Of a DNA stretch of 36,475 bases, positions 1 through 7,893 are shown piece by piece. The position numbers and the translations under genes were made by a program. The stretch covers positions 1-36,475 of the forward strand of contig CAJQPA010000023.1 of NCBI GenBank assembly GCA_905480145.1, given 5' to 3'. The first letter of the stretch is position 1, and each line of letters begins with the position of its first letter. The notes beneath the pieces are model-generated. The model was not told where the DNA came from. It saw only the letters and a list, made by a program, of their open reading frames with translations, and did not search any database. The DNA is from an uncultured Flavobacteriales bacterium (GTDB taxonomy: Bacteria > Bacteroidota > Bacteroidia > Flavobacteriales_D > Crocinitomicaceae).

Positions 1-605
1 CTACCGGCCAGGCCAGTTATGAGGACAAGGAAAATAGTGGCATAGGCAGCAATGGCCTGACCAGCGCTCGGCATGACATGCTTGGCCGTTATTATGCCAA
101 TAATTACCCCGAATCTTTTGATAGTAATGTGGCCAGGGAGTTGATGTATTGCGGACCCTACAAACTGGAAGACCCCCTCCCCGACTCACCGATGAGCGTC
201 GGTGAAGCCATACTCAGCCCAACGCGCACCTATGCACCTGTTATCTACAAACTTCTGGACGACCATCCGGGGCTGATCAAGGGGCTAATCCATTGTTCCG
301 GCGGCGCCCAGACCAAGTGTATTAAGTTTGGTCATGGCAATGTGCATTTCATCAAGGACAATTTATTCCCGACACCCCCTGTGTTCAAAGCCATCCAATC
401 TGCGTCCAAAACAGACTGGAAGGAAATGTATAAAGTTTTCAATATGGGACACAGAATGGAAATTTATGTTCCTCAAGAAGTAGCAGAAGAAATTATTTCG
501 ATTTCAAAATCATTTAATGTTGATGCTCAAATTGTTGGTCGTGTTGAAAAGCATGATGGCAAAAAGCTTACGATTAATTCGCCTTACGGAGAGTTTGTTT
601 ATTAA
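1..605 (+). CDS. purM: Phosphoribosylformylglycinamidine cyclo-ligase (AIR synthase), 3' part
   Basis: The gene enters from the left edge; the reading frame is open from base 3 to the TAA at 603-605, giving about 200 C-terminal residues. PurM closes the imidazole ring of AIR using ATP in purine synthesis. Recognisable PurM segments are GSNGLTSARHD, the LSPTRTYAP block, IHCSGGAQTK and the end block GHRMEIYVP...SKSFNVDAQIVGRVE, which match the long Bacteroidota form of the enzyme. The true start is outside the window; the ATG at base 78 is internal. The first ~420 bases are about 48-62% G+C in lines I counted, whereas bases 421-540 are about 28-32%, like the rest of the window. The protein reads continuously through this break. 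prfA follows after 48 bases on the same strand. Identification is firm; the reason for the composition change is not. Confidence 0.9.
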   Translation, partial: TGQASYEDKENSGIGSNGLTSARHDMLGRYYANNYPESFDSNVARELMYCGPYKLEDPLPDSPMSVGEAILSPTRTYAPVIYKLLDDHPGLIKGLIHCSGGAQTKCIKFGHGNVHFIKDNLFPTPPVFKAIQSASKTDWKEMYKVFNMGHRMEIYVPQEVAEEIISISKSFNVDAQIVGRVEKHDGKKLTINSPYGEFVY

Positions 606-653
606 GCCTAATCATTTGGGAGAATTTAAAATTCTGCCTTAAGCTAGAAGAAA

Positions 654-1739
654 ATGAACGATTTATTACAAAAATTAGAAGCTATTAACATCCGTTTTGT
701 TGAGGTGGGTACTTTAATTGTTGATCCTGACATTATCTCTGATATGAAAAGATATGTTAAGTTGACAAAAGAGTACAAAGACCTGGAAGAACTGGTTGTT
801 GTGTATAAAGAATACAAGGCAGTAATTGAAAACTTGGAAAGTTCAAAGGAAATGCTGAAGGAAGAAACTGATCCTGAGATGCGTGAAATGGCTAAAATGG
901 AAATCGACGAATTAGAAACACGTCGACCTTCAATGGAGGAGGACATCAAAATGTTGCTAATTCCTAAAGATCCAGAAGATGAAAAGAACGCGATTATGGA
1001 GCTTCGTGCTGGAACAGGTGGTGATGAGGCATGTATTTTTGTGGAAGATGTTTTCAGAATGTATACCATGTTCTTCAAGGAGAGAGGCTGGTCTTATGAG
1101 GTTGTAAATTCAAATGAAGGAACTGTAAAAGGATATAGAGAAATTTCTATTAACATTGATGCGCCTGCGGCGTACGGTGTTTTGAAATTTGAATCAGGAG
1201 TTCACCGCGTTCAACGTGTTCCGGAAACAGAATCTCAAGGTCGTGTTCATACTTCAGCAATTACAGTTGCAGTTTTGCCGGAAGCTGAAGAAGTGGATTT
1301 TGAATTAAACATGTCTGATGTGCGACGTGACACATATCGTGCTTCTGGTGCGGGTGGTCAGCATGTTAATAAAACTGAATCGGCCATTCGTTTAACGCAT
1401 ATTCCAACAGGTGTTGTTTCAGAATGTCAAGATGGGCGTTCTCAACATAAGAATTACGATAAAGCGCTAAAGATTTTGCGTTCAAGGTTGTATCAAATAG
1501 AATTAGATAAGCTTGAAAGTGAACGATCAGAACATCGTAAATCTTTAGTCTCTACTGGGGATAGATCGGCTAAAATTAGAACATATAATTATCCGCAAGG
1601 AAGAATTACAGATCATAGAATAGGCAAAACAATGTACAATTTAGCACATTTCATGAATGGCGACATTCAGGGAATGATTGATGCGTTGAAGTTGGCTGAA
1701 AATGCTGAGAAACTGAAAAATTCAGAAGAAAATGACTAG
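654..1739 (+). CDS. prfA: Peptide chain release factor 1
   Basis: RF1 reads UAA and UAG stop codons in the ribosomal A site and triggers release of the finished protein. The product has 361 residues, the usual RF1 length. The codon-reading tripeptide is P-E-T at residues 190-192 (the P-x-T form of RF1, not the S-P-F of RF2). The catalytic GGQ is at 234-236 inside [16 protein letters not shown] helical N-terminal domain (about 1-95) precedes the core. The start ATG at 654 gives the expected N-terminus; there is no Shine-Dalgarno, as usual in Bacteroidota. It follows purM by 48 bases, and its stop overlaps the start of pyrF, so the two are probably translated from one mRNA. Confidence 0.97.
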   Translation: MNDLLQKLEAINIRFVEVGTLIVDPDIISDMKRYVKLTKEYKDLEELVVVYKEYKAVIENLESSKEMLKEETDPEMREMAKMEIDELETRRPSMEEDIKMLLIPKDPEDEKNAIMELRAGTGGDEACIFVEDVFRMYTMFFKERGWSYEVVNSNEGTVKGYREISINIDAPAAYGVLKFESGVHRVQRVPETESQGRVHTSAITVAVLPEAEEVDFELNMSDVRRDTYRASGAGGQHVNKTESAIRLTHIPTGVVSECQDGRSQHKNYDKALKILRSRLYQIELDKLESERSEHRKSLVSTGDRSAKIRTYNYPQGRITDHRIGKTMYNLAHFMNGDIQGMIDALKLAENAEKLKNSEEND

Positions 1740-2550
1740 AGCAGAATTAATAGAACAAATAAGAATTAAACGTTCTTTTCTCTGCGTTGGTTTGGATACG
1801 GATTTAGAGAAAATTCCACCTCATTTATTGAAGTTAGAAGATCCAATGTTTGAATTCAATAAGGCAATAATTGATGCAACAAAAGATTTTGCAGTTGCCT
1901 ATAAGCCAAATGTTGCATTTTATGAATGTCATGGACCTAAAGGTTGGGAGTCTCTAAAAAAAACGCTGGACTATATTCCGAAAAATATTTTTACAATTGC
2001 CGATGCAAAGAGAGGTGATATTGGAAATACTTCTCGCTATTATGCGAATACTTTTTTTGATTATTTAAATGCAGACTCTGTTACAATTGCGCCATACATG
2101 GGAGAAGATAGCGTTACGCCATTTTTTGAGCATGAAAACAAATGGGTGATATTATTAGCGCTGACCTCGAATAAAGGAGCGTTAGATTTTCAATTCATGG
2201 CCGATGGAAACAATGAAGAATTATACAAGAAGGTTTTAAGAAAGTCCCAAGAATGGGGGGCTGATAAGAACTTAATGTATGTTGTTGGTGCAACACGAGC
2301 CGAAGGAATAGGAGAGGTTCGAAAGATTGTTCCAAACCATTTTTTCTTAGTTCCAGGAGTTGGAGCACAAGGTGGTTCTCTAGAAGATGTCGCAAATTAT
2401 GGATGGAATGATGATTGTGGATTATTGGTGAATTCATCGCGCGGAATCATATATGCATCTAATGAATTGGATTTCGCTGAAAAGGCAGGTGAGTCAGCGA
2501 AGGGCTTGAGGGATCAAATGGCAAGTATTCTCGATAAGAAGAAGTTTTAA
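1732..2550 (+). CDS. pyrF: Orotidine 5'-phosphate decarboxylase (long, type 2 form)
   Basis: This enzyme decarboxylates OMP to UMP, the last step of de novo pyrimidine synthesis. At 272 residues it is longer than the ~230-residue E. coli form and matches the type 2 family common in Bacteroidota and Actinobacteria. The catalytic D-x-K-x-x-D block is visible as DAKRGD at residues 91-96. An N-terminal SFLCVGLD strand and a C-terminal phosphate-binding block ([10 protein letters not shown], then NSSRGI) complete the TIM barrel. The ATG at 1732 overlaps the prfA stop by 8 bases (stop TAG 1737-1739), which suggests translational coupling. Its stop overlaps by 4 bases the end of the convergent histidine kinase gene, leaving no room for a separate terminator between the two. 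Confidence 0.95.
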   Translation: MTRAELIEQIRIKRSFLCVGLDTDLEKIPPHLLKLEDPMFEFNKAIIDATKDFAVAYKPNVAFYECHGPKGWESLKKTLDYIPKNIFTIADAKRGDIGNTSRYYANTFFDYLNADSVTIAPYMGEDSVTPFFEHENKWVILLALTSNKGALDFQFMADGNNEELYKKVLRKSQEWGADKNLMYVVGATRAEGIGEVRKIVPNHFFLVPGVGAQGGSLEDVANYGWNDDCGLLVNSSRGIIYASNELDFAEKAGESAKGLRDQMASILDKKKF

Positions 2551-3740
2551 TCTGTACTGTCTTGAAATTTTATGGTGTATTCTGCACCAGGGTTATTCTT
2601 AAAATCAATTTCACCATTGATTTGTGAAATCAATGCCACAATAATTTCGCTACCTAAAGAAGAGGAAGATTCAATGTTAAAATCTTCTGGTAGCCCATTG
2701 CCATTATCACTCACAACCAATTGAAAATCATTGTTGTTTCTTATTAATTCTATCTGTAGAGCAGGTTTTTTGATTGCATCAAAGGCATGTTTTACTGAGT
2801 TTGTTATAATTTCTGAAACGACAAGTCCCAAAGGAACTGCCGTGTCTAATGAAATTGTTACAGCATCGGATTTAAGCTGACAATCAAGGTTTGGAGTAAG
2901 TATTTTCTGTGATGCTAATATTTCTTCTAAATAAGATTTAAAATCAACCAAATTACTTTTCTTATCCTGATACAGTTTTTGATGAATAAGTGCAATTGCT
3001 TCTACTCTTCGTTTACTTTCATTTAACACCTGATTTGCCTCTTTGTTTTCAATGGATCTAGATTGCAGTGACATAAGTGATGAAATAATTTGTAGATTAT
3101 TTTTAACTCGATGATGGATTTCTTGTAGCAATACTTTAGAGTATTCATGTTGCAGCTGAATTTCAGTATAACTTTTTTCAAGTTCGGCGTTTGACTGAAT
3201 TAATTCTTTATCTTTTTTAATTACGGTTCTGTTAAAATAGAGAAAAACAAAAATTACAATCATTCCAGTTCCTGAAGCATTAATAAAATAAATAACATTA
3301 CTATACTCAATGCTTAAATGCGCAAAACCTGGTTTGCCCTTGAATAAATAAAAGGTCAAACACACTGCAGATATAATTGAGATGTTAAATAGAATTGTTA
3401 ACCAAATTTTCCAAGAGCTGTTGAGTAAAAAAATCGCAGGTAAAAGAATAAAAAAATAAAAAAATCCTGAACTCCATCCTAGCAGATATGTGTGGATAAT
3501 TATTTCAATGCAAACGATGAGTGCCGTAATTAAAAATATAGGCTTTATAAATTTACTTCCATTTCTAAGTTGCAATATGCCAATAATGAAAAAGACTGTT
3601 CCAAATATAGGGCTCCAAATTGCGTAGGGAACTCCACATATTACTAGCGTACAGATGATGTAGATATTAGTTCCAATACCGCATAGGAGAGAAGGTATTA
3701 GTACATTTCTAAAGCGCTCATTAGCTGCGAAGTTTTCCAT
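2547..3740 (-). CDS. Membrane-bound sensor histidine kinase, HisKA_2 type
   Basis: A 397-residue two-component sensor. About six hydrophobic segments occupy residues 13-170 and form a membrane input domain with no family I recognise. A short coiled coil (about 171-205) follows. The phospho-acceptor region [13 protein letters not shown] has its candidate histidines at 209-210, the HisKA_2 signature seen in LytS/light-sensor-like kinases. The ATP-binding domain follows, with the N box [11 protein letters not shown] and the G1 box [10 protein letters not shown]. No response regulator lies beside it, so its partner is elsewhere. It is transcribed alone, converging on pyrF. The stimulus cannot be read from the sequence. 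Kinase identity is firm; function in the cell is unknown. Confidence 0.9.
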   Translation of the reverse strand: MENFAANERFRNVLIPSLLCGIGTNIYIICTLVICGVPYAIWSPIFGTVFFIIGILQLRNGSKFIKPIFLITALIVCIEIIIHTYLLGWSSGFFYFFILLPAIFLLNSSWKIWLTILFNISIISAVCLTFYLFKGKPGFAHLSIEYSNVIYFINASGTGMIVIFVFLYFNRTVIKKDKELIQSNAELEKSYTEIQLQHEYSKVLLQEIHHRVKNNLQIISSLMSLQSRSIENKEANQVLNESKRRVEAIALIHQKLYQDKKSNLVDFKSYLEEILASQKILTPNLDCQLKSDAVTISLDTAVPLGLVVSEIITNSVKHAFDAIKKPALQIELIRNNNDFQLVVSDNGNGLPEDFNIESSSSLGSEIIVALISQINGEIDFKNNPGAEYTIKFQDSTD

Positions 3741-3763
3741 TATGTTTTTTCAAGTGGTCACGA

Positions 3764-3781
3764 CCTTGGTTTAAACCATGG
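3764..3781. promoter_or_regulatory. Palindrome upstream of the histidine kinase gene
   Basis: CCTTGGTTTAAACCATGG is an 18-base inverted repeat with a perfect 12-base core (3767-3778) and one mismatched pair outside it. It lies between the kinase start codon (3740) and a promoter-like TACATTTG read on the minus strand, so it would be in the 5' untranslated region or just downstream of the transcription start. It may be an operator, but no protein can be named. Confidence 0.35.
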
Positions 3782-3790
3782 TAATAATAA

Positions 3791-3798
3791 CAAATGTA
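3791..3798 (-). promoter_or_regulatory. -7 promoter element for the histidine kinase gene
   Basis: On the minus strand this reads TACATTTG, an exact fit to the Bacteroidota -7 consensus TAnnTTTG, about 50 bases upstream of the kinase start. I do not see a clear TTG at the -33 position, so the call rests on the -7 element and its location. Confidence 0.4.
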
Positions 3799-3929
3799 GT
3801 ACTTTCTTCTTTAACTTATAAATTTGATTTTACCTTCAGGTATCGCGTCTTAATTGTCAAATCGATTACGATCCAAATAGTAGATTTTATTTTTAGGAAT
3901 TCATCCTTCAATTTCAAAATTATAAACAC

Positions 3930-3957
3930 AAAAAAACCGTCTTGATTATCAAGACGG
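3930..3957 (-). terminator. Intrinsic terminator of ahpC
   Basis: Read on the minus strand, a 9-bp perfect stem CCGTCTTGA/TCAAGACGG with a 3-base loop is followed by seven T residues. It starts about 26 bases beyond the ahpC stop codon and is a textbook rho-independent terminator. Confidence 0.92.
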
Positions 3958-3982
3958 CTTTAACTATTGTATTAGTTTTCTT

Positions 3983-4615
3983 CTAGTGCTTCGTAAGATA
4001 TTCTGCAACACCGTCAAAAGAAGCCGTCATACCTTCGTCACCTTTTGACCAGTTAGCAGGGCAAACTTCTCCGTTTTCTTCGAAAAACTGCAAAGCATCA
4101 ACCATTCTCATAGCTTCATCTACGCTTCTTCCTAATGGAAAGTTGTTCACGACTTGGTGCATTACTGTTCCTTCCTTGTCAATTAAGAAAAGACCTCTGT
4201 AAGCAATCATAGGTCCTGAAGCAGTCATATTTCCTTCAACATCATACTCATATTCTCCAGCTAAAACACCGAAAGCTTCTGAAATAGTTTTTGTGGTATC
4301 AGCAACAATTGGGTATTTAACACCTTTAATTCCACCTTGATTTTTATCAACGTTCAACCATCCCCAGTGAGACTCTTCTGTATCAGTAGAGCATGCTACA
4401 ACTTTAACACCTTTTGACTCAAACTCTTCTAACTTTGCTTGAAAAGCATGTAATTCTGATGGACATACAAATGTGAAATCTTTCGGGTAGAAAAAGAAAA
4501 CGACATGGTTCTTTCCGATATACTGATCTAAAGAAAAATCGTTAACAATTTCCATCCCATTTACAACTGCTCCTGCACTAAATGATGGTGCTTTTTTCCC
4601 AACTAATACTGACAT
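3983..4615 (-). CDS. ahpC: Peroxiredoxin, alkyl hydroperoxide reductase subunit C
   Basis: A typical 2-Cys peroxiredoxin of 210 residues that reduces hydrogen peroxide and organic hydroperoxides in the cytoplasm. The peroxidatic cysteine is C51 in FTFVCPSEL and the resolving cysteine is C185 in GEVCPANW, so the full catalytic cycle is possible. No AhpF reductase lies next to it, so the electron donor is encoded elsewhere. The gene is divergent from oxyR across a 171-base spacer that holds an OxyR-type operator, which suggests peroxide induction by OxyR. A strong terminator follows the stop codon, so it is probably monocistronic. The start ATG (4613-4615) gives the normal N-terminus. Confidence 0.96.
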   Translation of the reverse strand: MSVLVGKKAPSFSAGAVVNGMEIVNDFSLDQYIGKNHVVFFFYPKDFTFVCPSELHAFQAKLEEFESKGVKVVACSTDTEESHWGWLNVDKNQGGIKGVKYPIVADTTKTISEAFGVLAGEYEYDVEGNMTASGPMIAYRGLFLIDKEGTVMHQVVNNFPLGRSVDEAMRMVDALQFFEENGEVCPANWSKGDEGMTASFDGVAEYLTKH

Positions 4616-4703
4616 ATTTTCTATTTTTTTTGTTTAATAAATTGATTACAAAATTAACTATTTAAAGCAAGTATTTTTTGATTTAAATAGTTAAATCCGA
4701 ATA

Positions 4704-4711
4704 CAAATATA
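4704..4711 (-). promoter_or_regulatory. -7 promoter element of ahpC
   Basis: On the minus strand this is TATATTTG, an exact match to TAnnTTTG, about 89 bases upstream of the ahpC start. No good TTG lies at the usual spacing upstream, which would be consistent with an activator-dependent promoter. The candidate OxyR operator lies 44 bases further upstream. Confidence 0.5.
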
Positions 4712-4754
4712 CGACCTAATGTTTATAAGTTAAATCAATTTAATCTATATTTAC

Positions 4755-4769
4755 ATAGTTTTTATCTAT
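4755..4769. promoter_or_regulatory. Candidate OxyR operator
   Basis: ATAGTTTTTATCTAT fits the published E. coli OxyR half-operator ATAGnTnnnAnCTAT at every specified position. A further CTAT at 4745-4748 provides another half-site, one base off ideal spacing. The site is 18 bases upstream of the oxyR start and within the ahpC-oxyR intergenic region, as expected for autoregulation and ahpC activation. The DNA is AT-rich, so a chance match is possible, but location and exactness argue for a real site. Confidence 0.6.
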
Positions 4770-4786
4770 AGTTTAAAATTTGAAAT

Positions 4787-5707
4787 ATGATTTCAATTCA
4801 ACAAATTCAATACATTCTATCGTTATCTGAAGAGAAACAGTTTCAAAAGGCCAGTGAGCTATGTTTTGTAACTCAGCCTACCTTGTCAATGCAAGTCAAA
4901 AAGGCTGAGCAAATGTTAGGCGGACAATTGTTTGACCGGTCACGGTCTCCTTTAGAAATGACAAAGTTTGGAAATGAGTTGTTACCAATTTTTAGAGATA
5001 TAATTGCTGACTATTCTAACATAGAAAATGTGGTATTGAAAAAAGACGGTCTTTATAAGGAAGAAATTAAATTGGCAATTATCCCAACAATTGCAGGTTA
5101 TATGATTCCTGAGCTTTATAATGAATGGAAAAAGACTCTTCCCAATGTGCAGTTAACAATTGAAGAACTGAAAACAGAAGAGATTTTGTCAAGTCTTGAA
5201 GATCGTAAAATTGACATTGGAATACTGGCTGGGCCAATAATTAATCCAAAGTGGAGAACCATCCCATTGTTCAAAGAGGAAATAAAAGCCTTTTTGCCAA
5301 GTAAAAAAGGTACGGACATAAAACTAGAGCATTTGGTGAATGAGCATCCATGGCTATTAACGAAAGGGAATTGTCTCCGTACACAAATGATGCATTTTTG
5401 CCAGTTGAAATCCGATGAGTCAAAAGACAATTGGGATTATGAAGGGGGTAATATTTCCTTACTTGAAAATATGGTTTTAATTAACGGAGGATACACATTG
5501 GTGCCAGAATTTTATATGAATAAGAATACGAAAGATTATAAAAGGATATTTTCTGCCGCAAACGAAGTGCCGGCTAGAGAGGTTGTTTCATTAGTACCGA
5601 ATAAATCTCCTAAAATGAAATTTTTAGAAGCGATAATTAGAACGGTTCAGTTAGAATATAATAAAGGCACCTCTAATAGTTCCTTGTCAATTCTTAATTG
5701 GAAGTAG
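4787..5707 (+). CDS. oxyR: Hydrogen-peroxide-sensing LysR-type activator OxyR
   Basis: OxyR senses peroxide through a reversible disulfide and activates antioxidant genes. The 306-residue protein has an N-terminal winged helix-turn-helix (about 1-60, with QKASELCFVTQPTLSMQVKKAE) and a LysR substrate-like domain. The two redox cysteines are C196 and C205 in NCLRTQMMHFC, with the same 9-residue separation and C-L-R-x-Q context as E. coli C199/C208. This is what separates it from other LysR regulators. The divergent ahpC next door supports the assignment. Its 3' end overlaps the end of the convergent waaA gene by 21 bases. Confidence 0.93.
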   Translation: MISIQQIQYILSLSEEKQFQKASELCFVTQPTLSMQVKKAEQMLGGQLFDRSRSPLEMTKFGNELLPIFRDIIADYSNIENVVLKKDGLYKEEIKLAIIPTIAGYMIPELYNEWKKTLPNVQLTIEELKTEEILSSLEDRKIDIGILAGPIINPKWRTIPLFKEEIKAFLPSKKGTDIKLEHLVNEHPWLLTKGNCLRTQMMHFCQLKSDESKDNWDYEGGNISLLENMVLINGGYTLVPEFYMNKNTKDYKRIFSAANEVPAREVVSLVPNKSPKMKFLEAIIRTVQLEYNKGTSNSSLSILNWK

Positions 5708-6910
5708 CCTTAGGAAGGCTAAAATTTCATCTGTTGCACCCGCATTTTCGGTTACGAAAGACTTTTCTTTTGCGCTAATAGAATCATAATTAGATTTAAT
5801 CTCAGAATAAGCTTTTGAAAATTCGGACGTAGAGTTGACGGAAAAACCAAAGCCGTGATCAATAAATTGCTGCGCTTCAGGAAAACGATGGTGTTTTGGT
5901 CCAAAAATAACAGGAAGTCCAAATACCGCTGGTTCCAATATGTTGTGAAGATTACCGGAGAAACCTCCTCCGATATATGAAATATTACCATAAGAATATG
6001 CATTAGCTAATTGGCCCATGGTGTCTAGAATTAGCACTTTACTTAAACTTACTGTTTCTAATTCTGCTTCAGAATACAAGGTGCTTTCAGGAAGGATATC
6101 TTGAATTTGCTTAATGCGGCTTGCGTCAATGTTATGGGGGGCAATTAAAACTTTCCCTTTTTGCTCCTTGATCCATGGAGAAATTAAATTTTCATCCTCT
6201 AGCCAAGTACTTCCAGCAATTAGCAGAGTTTCATCATTTTTGAACGACTTAATTATTTCGTTCTTTGTGACATGTTTTTTGTTTTCGATTACACGATCAA
6301 ACCGAGCATCTCCGCTGATTGAAACATTTGAATATCCGATAGAATTAAGAAGTTCTTTTGACTTCTTGTTTTGCACAAAAAACCAATTGAACACATTAAG
6401 TCTTTTTTTAAAGAACGAGCCATACCATTTGAAAAAGCGATGATCTTCCCTAAAAATACCACTAACGTTATAAATTTCTGCACCCGATTTTTTTGCTTCT
6501 TGAAGAATATTAAACCAAAACTCATATTTAATGAAGAATACTTTTTTAGGCTGAAAATGTTGAATAAACGCTTTTGTTTGCTTCGGAGTATCCAAGGGTA
6601 GATACATCACATGATCTGCAGAATGCTTGCGTTTATGGTGGAAATTCATTCCTGATGGTGAGAAAAATGTAACAAGGATAAAATAATTGGAATTCTCTTT
6701 TTTAAACTTGTTAAGTAGGGGAAGACCTTGATCAAATTCTCCCAGCGACGCGCAGTGAAACCAAATAACTTCTTTTCTTTTTGTGTCAATAAATTGTTTG
6801 GAAAGTTCTTTTCTACCATCAACCCATAGTTTTGCTTTAGGGTTAAATAACGATGCTAATCGCATAAATAATCCGATAAAAATAATACCTAGATTATAAA
6901 GTGCCTGCAT
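5687..6910 (-). CDS. waaA: 3-deoxy-D-manno-octulosonate (KDO) transferase
   Basis: WaaA attaches KDO from CMP-KDO to lipid A precursor at the inner face of the cytoplasmic membrane. The product has 407 residues, close to the family norm. An N-terminal hydrophobic anchor (about 3-20) is followed by HCASLGE at 52-58, in which E58 corresponds to the catalytic base of the GT30 family. The C-terminal half contains the donor-binding blocks (VLIAPHNIDASR; YIGGGFSGNLHNILEPAVFGLPVIFGPKHHRF), which are typical of WaaA. The start codon is coupled to the upstream gene by a TAATG stop/start overlap at 6908-6912, so the two genes are one transcription unit. Whether it adds one or two KDO residues cannot be told from sequence. 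Confidence 0.95.
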   Translation of the reverse strand: MQALYNLGIIFIGLFMRLASLFNPKAKLWVDGRKELSKQFIDTKRKEVIWFHCASLGEFDQGLPLLNKFKKENSNYFILVTFFSPSGMNFHHKRKHSADHVMYLPLDTPKQTKAFIQHFQPKKVFFIKYEFWFNILQEAKKSGAEIYNVSGIFREDHRFFKWYGSFFKKRLNVFNWFFVQNKKSKELLNSIGYSNVSISGDARFDRVIENKKHVTKNEIIKSFKNDETLLIAGSTWLEDENLISPWIKEQKGKVLIAPHNIDASRIKQIQDILPESTLYSEAELETVSLSKVLILDTMGQLANAYSYGNISYIGGGFSGNLHNILEPAVFGLPVIFGPKHHRFPEAQQFIDHGFGFSVNSTSEFSKAYSEIKSNYDSISAKEKSFVTENAGATDEILAFLRLLPIKN

Positions 6911-7701
6911 TAGTCGTAATAATAAGATTTTGGCAACCTTTTGTAGACTGGAATTAGCCAGGCAATTTTAAAACCATATTGCATATCTATTCTTGATTCA
7001 TTCGAAACCGGTATTTCCGGTTGGTCAAAAAATACATCTCTGCGATTTTTCGTAAAACCCTGCTGTGCATAAAACCCGCCGTAAAAATTGAACGCGCCTC
7101 TGTTTGCCATGAAAGCATAACCAAGGAACTGATGTATGTTAATTCCTGACGCTAATCTATCATAACCCTTTCGGTAGTCTAATTCTATTTGAGGTACTAC
7201 ATGATCTCGTGTTTCAATTCTCATTTTGTGCGCAAGAAATCCTATACCAACTTTTGCATAAATTCCAGAGTTTTTATTTGGACTCAGAACTGGAAATATT
7301 TTTCCTATGGCAGCGTTCACATTCATACCGCGAGAAACAACTTGTACTATTGCGATATCACCATTCACATCTGTAATGTTTCCTTTGGAATCAGTCAGGT
7401 TGTCAAACAAGCCTGTTAAATTGATTTGGTTGCCAAAGATAAAATTACCTTCGATTCCATAAATCCAGTTTCTTTTAGTTTTGTAACCAGCAAAAAAACC
7501 AATGTGATTTAAGTAACCATATCTCTCTTTTAAATCTCCTCCAGTCCAATTTCCTCCATAGCTAACACTTACCCATGGCGTTGATATAATTGTGTCAGAC
7601 GCATTTCTTTGGGCATTAATATTACTCGCGAACAAAATGAAAAAACCACACAGGGTTAGGTTGTAAATAAATATTTTTATTGGTTTAGATGTTGTCTTCA
7701 A
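6910..7701 (-). CDS. Predicted outer-membrane beta-barrel protein, function unknown
   Basis: The 263-residue product has a Sec signal peptide (about residues 1-30, hydrophobic core LTLCGFFILFASNINA followed by Q). The mature part is rich in alternating aromatic and glycine strands (VSVSYGGNW, IGFFAGYKTK, YGIEGNFIFG, GIYAKVGIGFLAH, FNFYGGFYAQQGF, YGFKIAWLIPVY), as in small outer-membrane barrels. I do not recognise a named family. The start is TTG at 7699-7701: the frame has a stop 18 bases upstream and no ATG before the signal peptide, so TTG is the only plausible start. It is coupled to waaA by TAATG, which hints at a role in the cell envelope, but this is inference. Confidence 0.75.
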   Translation of the reverse strand: MKTTSKPIKIFIYNLTLCGFFILFASNINAQRNASDTIISTPWVSVSYGGNWTGGDLKERYGYLNHIGFFAGYKTKRNWIYGIEGNFIFGNQINLTGLFDNLTDSKGNITDVNGDIAIVQVVSRGMNVNAAIGKIFPVLSPNKNSGIYAKVGIGFLAHKMRIETRDHVVPQIELDYRKGYDRLASGINIHQFLGYAFMANRGAFNFYGGFYAQQGFTKNRRDVFFDQPEIPVSNESRIDMQYGFKIAWLIPVYKRLPKSYYYD

Positions 7702-7723
7702 GTTGATAGCTGTTTTTTAAATA

Positions 7724-7751
7724 CAAAAGTAAAGAATAATCTTAGTATCAA
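7724..7751 (-). promoter_or_regulatory. Promoter of the outer-membrane protein/waaA unit
   Basis: On the minus strand there is TACTTTTG (7731-7724), an exact TAnnTTTG match, with a TTG at 7751-7749 17 bases upstream. The spacing is slightly short of the usual 19. It would leave a very short leader before the TTG start codon at 7701. Confidence 0.4.
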
Positions 7752-7843
7752 TAGTTCTTTACTAATTTGATACGTTAAATAACGTTAGAAAGTTAAAATA
7801 TTGCTTTAAGGACCTAATTTTAACTCTTTGAAATTCGTCTTTA

Positions 7844-7872
7844 TTGGGCATAATACTTATCTTTATACCTTG
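7844..7872 (+). promoter_or_regulatory. Possible promoter of the nucleotide-sugar operon
   Basis: TTG at 7844-7846 is followed after exactly 19 bases by TACCTTG (7866-7872), one base short of the TAnnTTTG consensus. It lies 21 bases before the start of the first gene of the operon. The match is imperfect. Confidence 0.35.
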
Positions 7873-7893
7873 TTAAATTGAAAGCAGATCATT

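Noticed and set aside
644..1078. 144-codon frame on the minus strand opposite prfA
   Set aside because: Serine/isoleucine-rich and contained within prfA, with no signal peptide or motif; a shadow frame.
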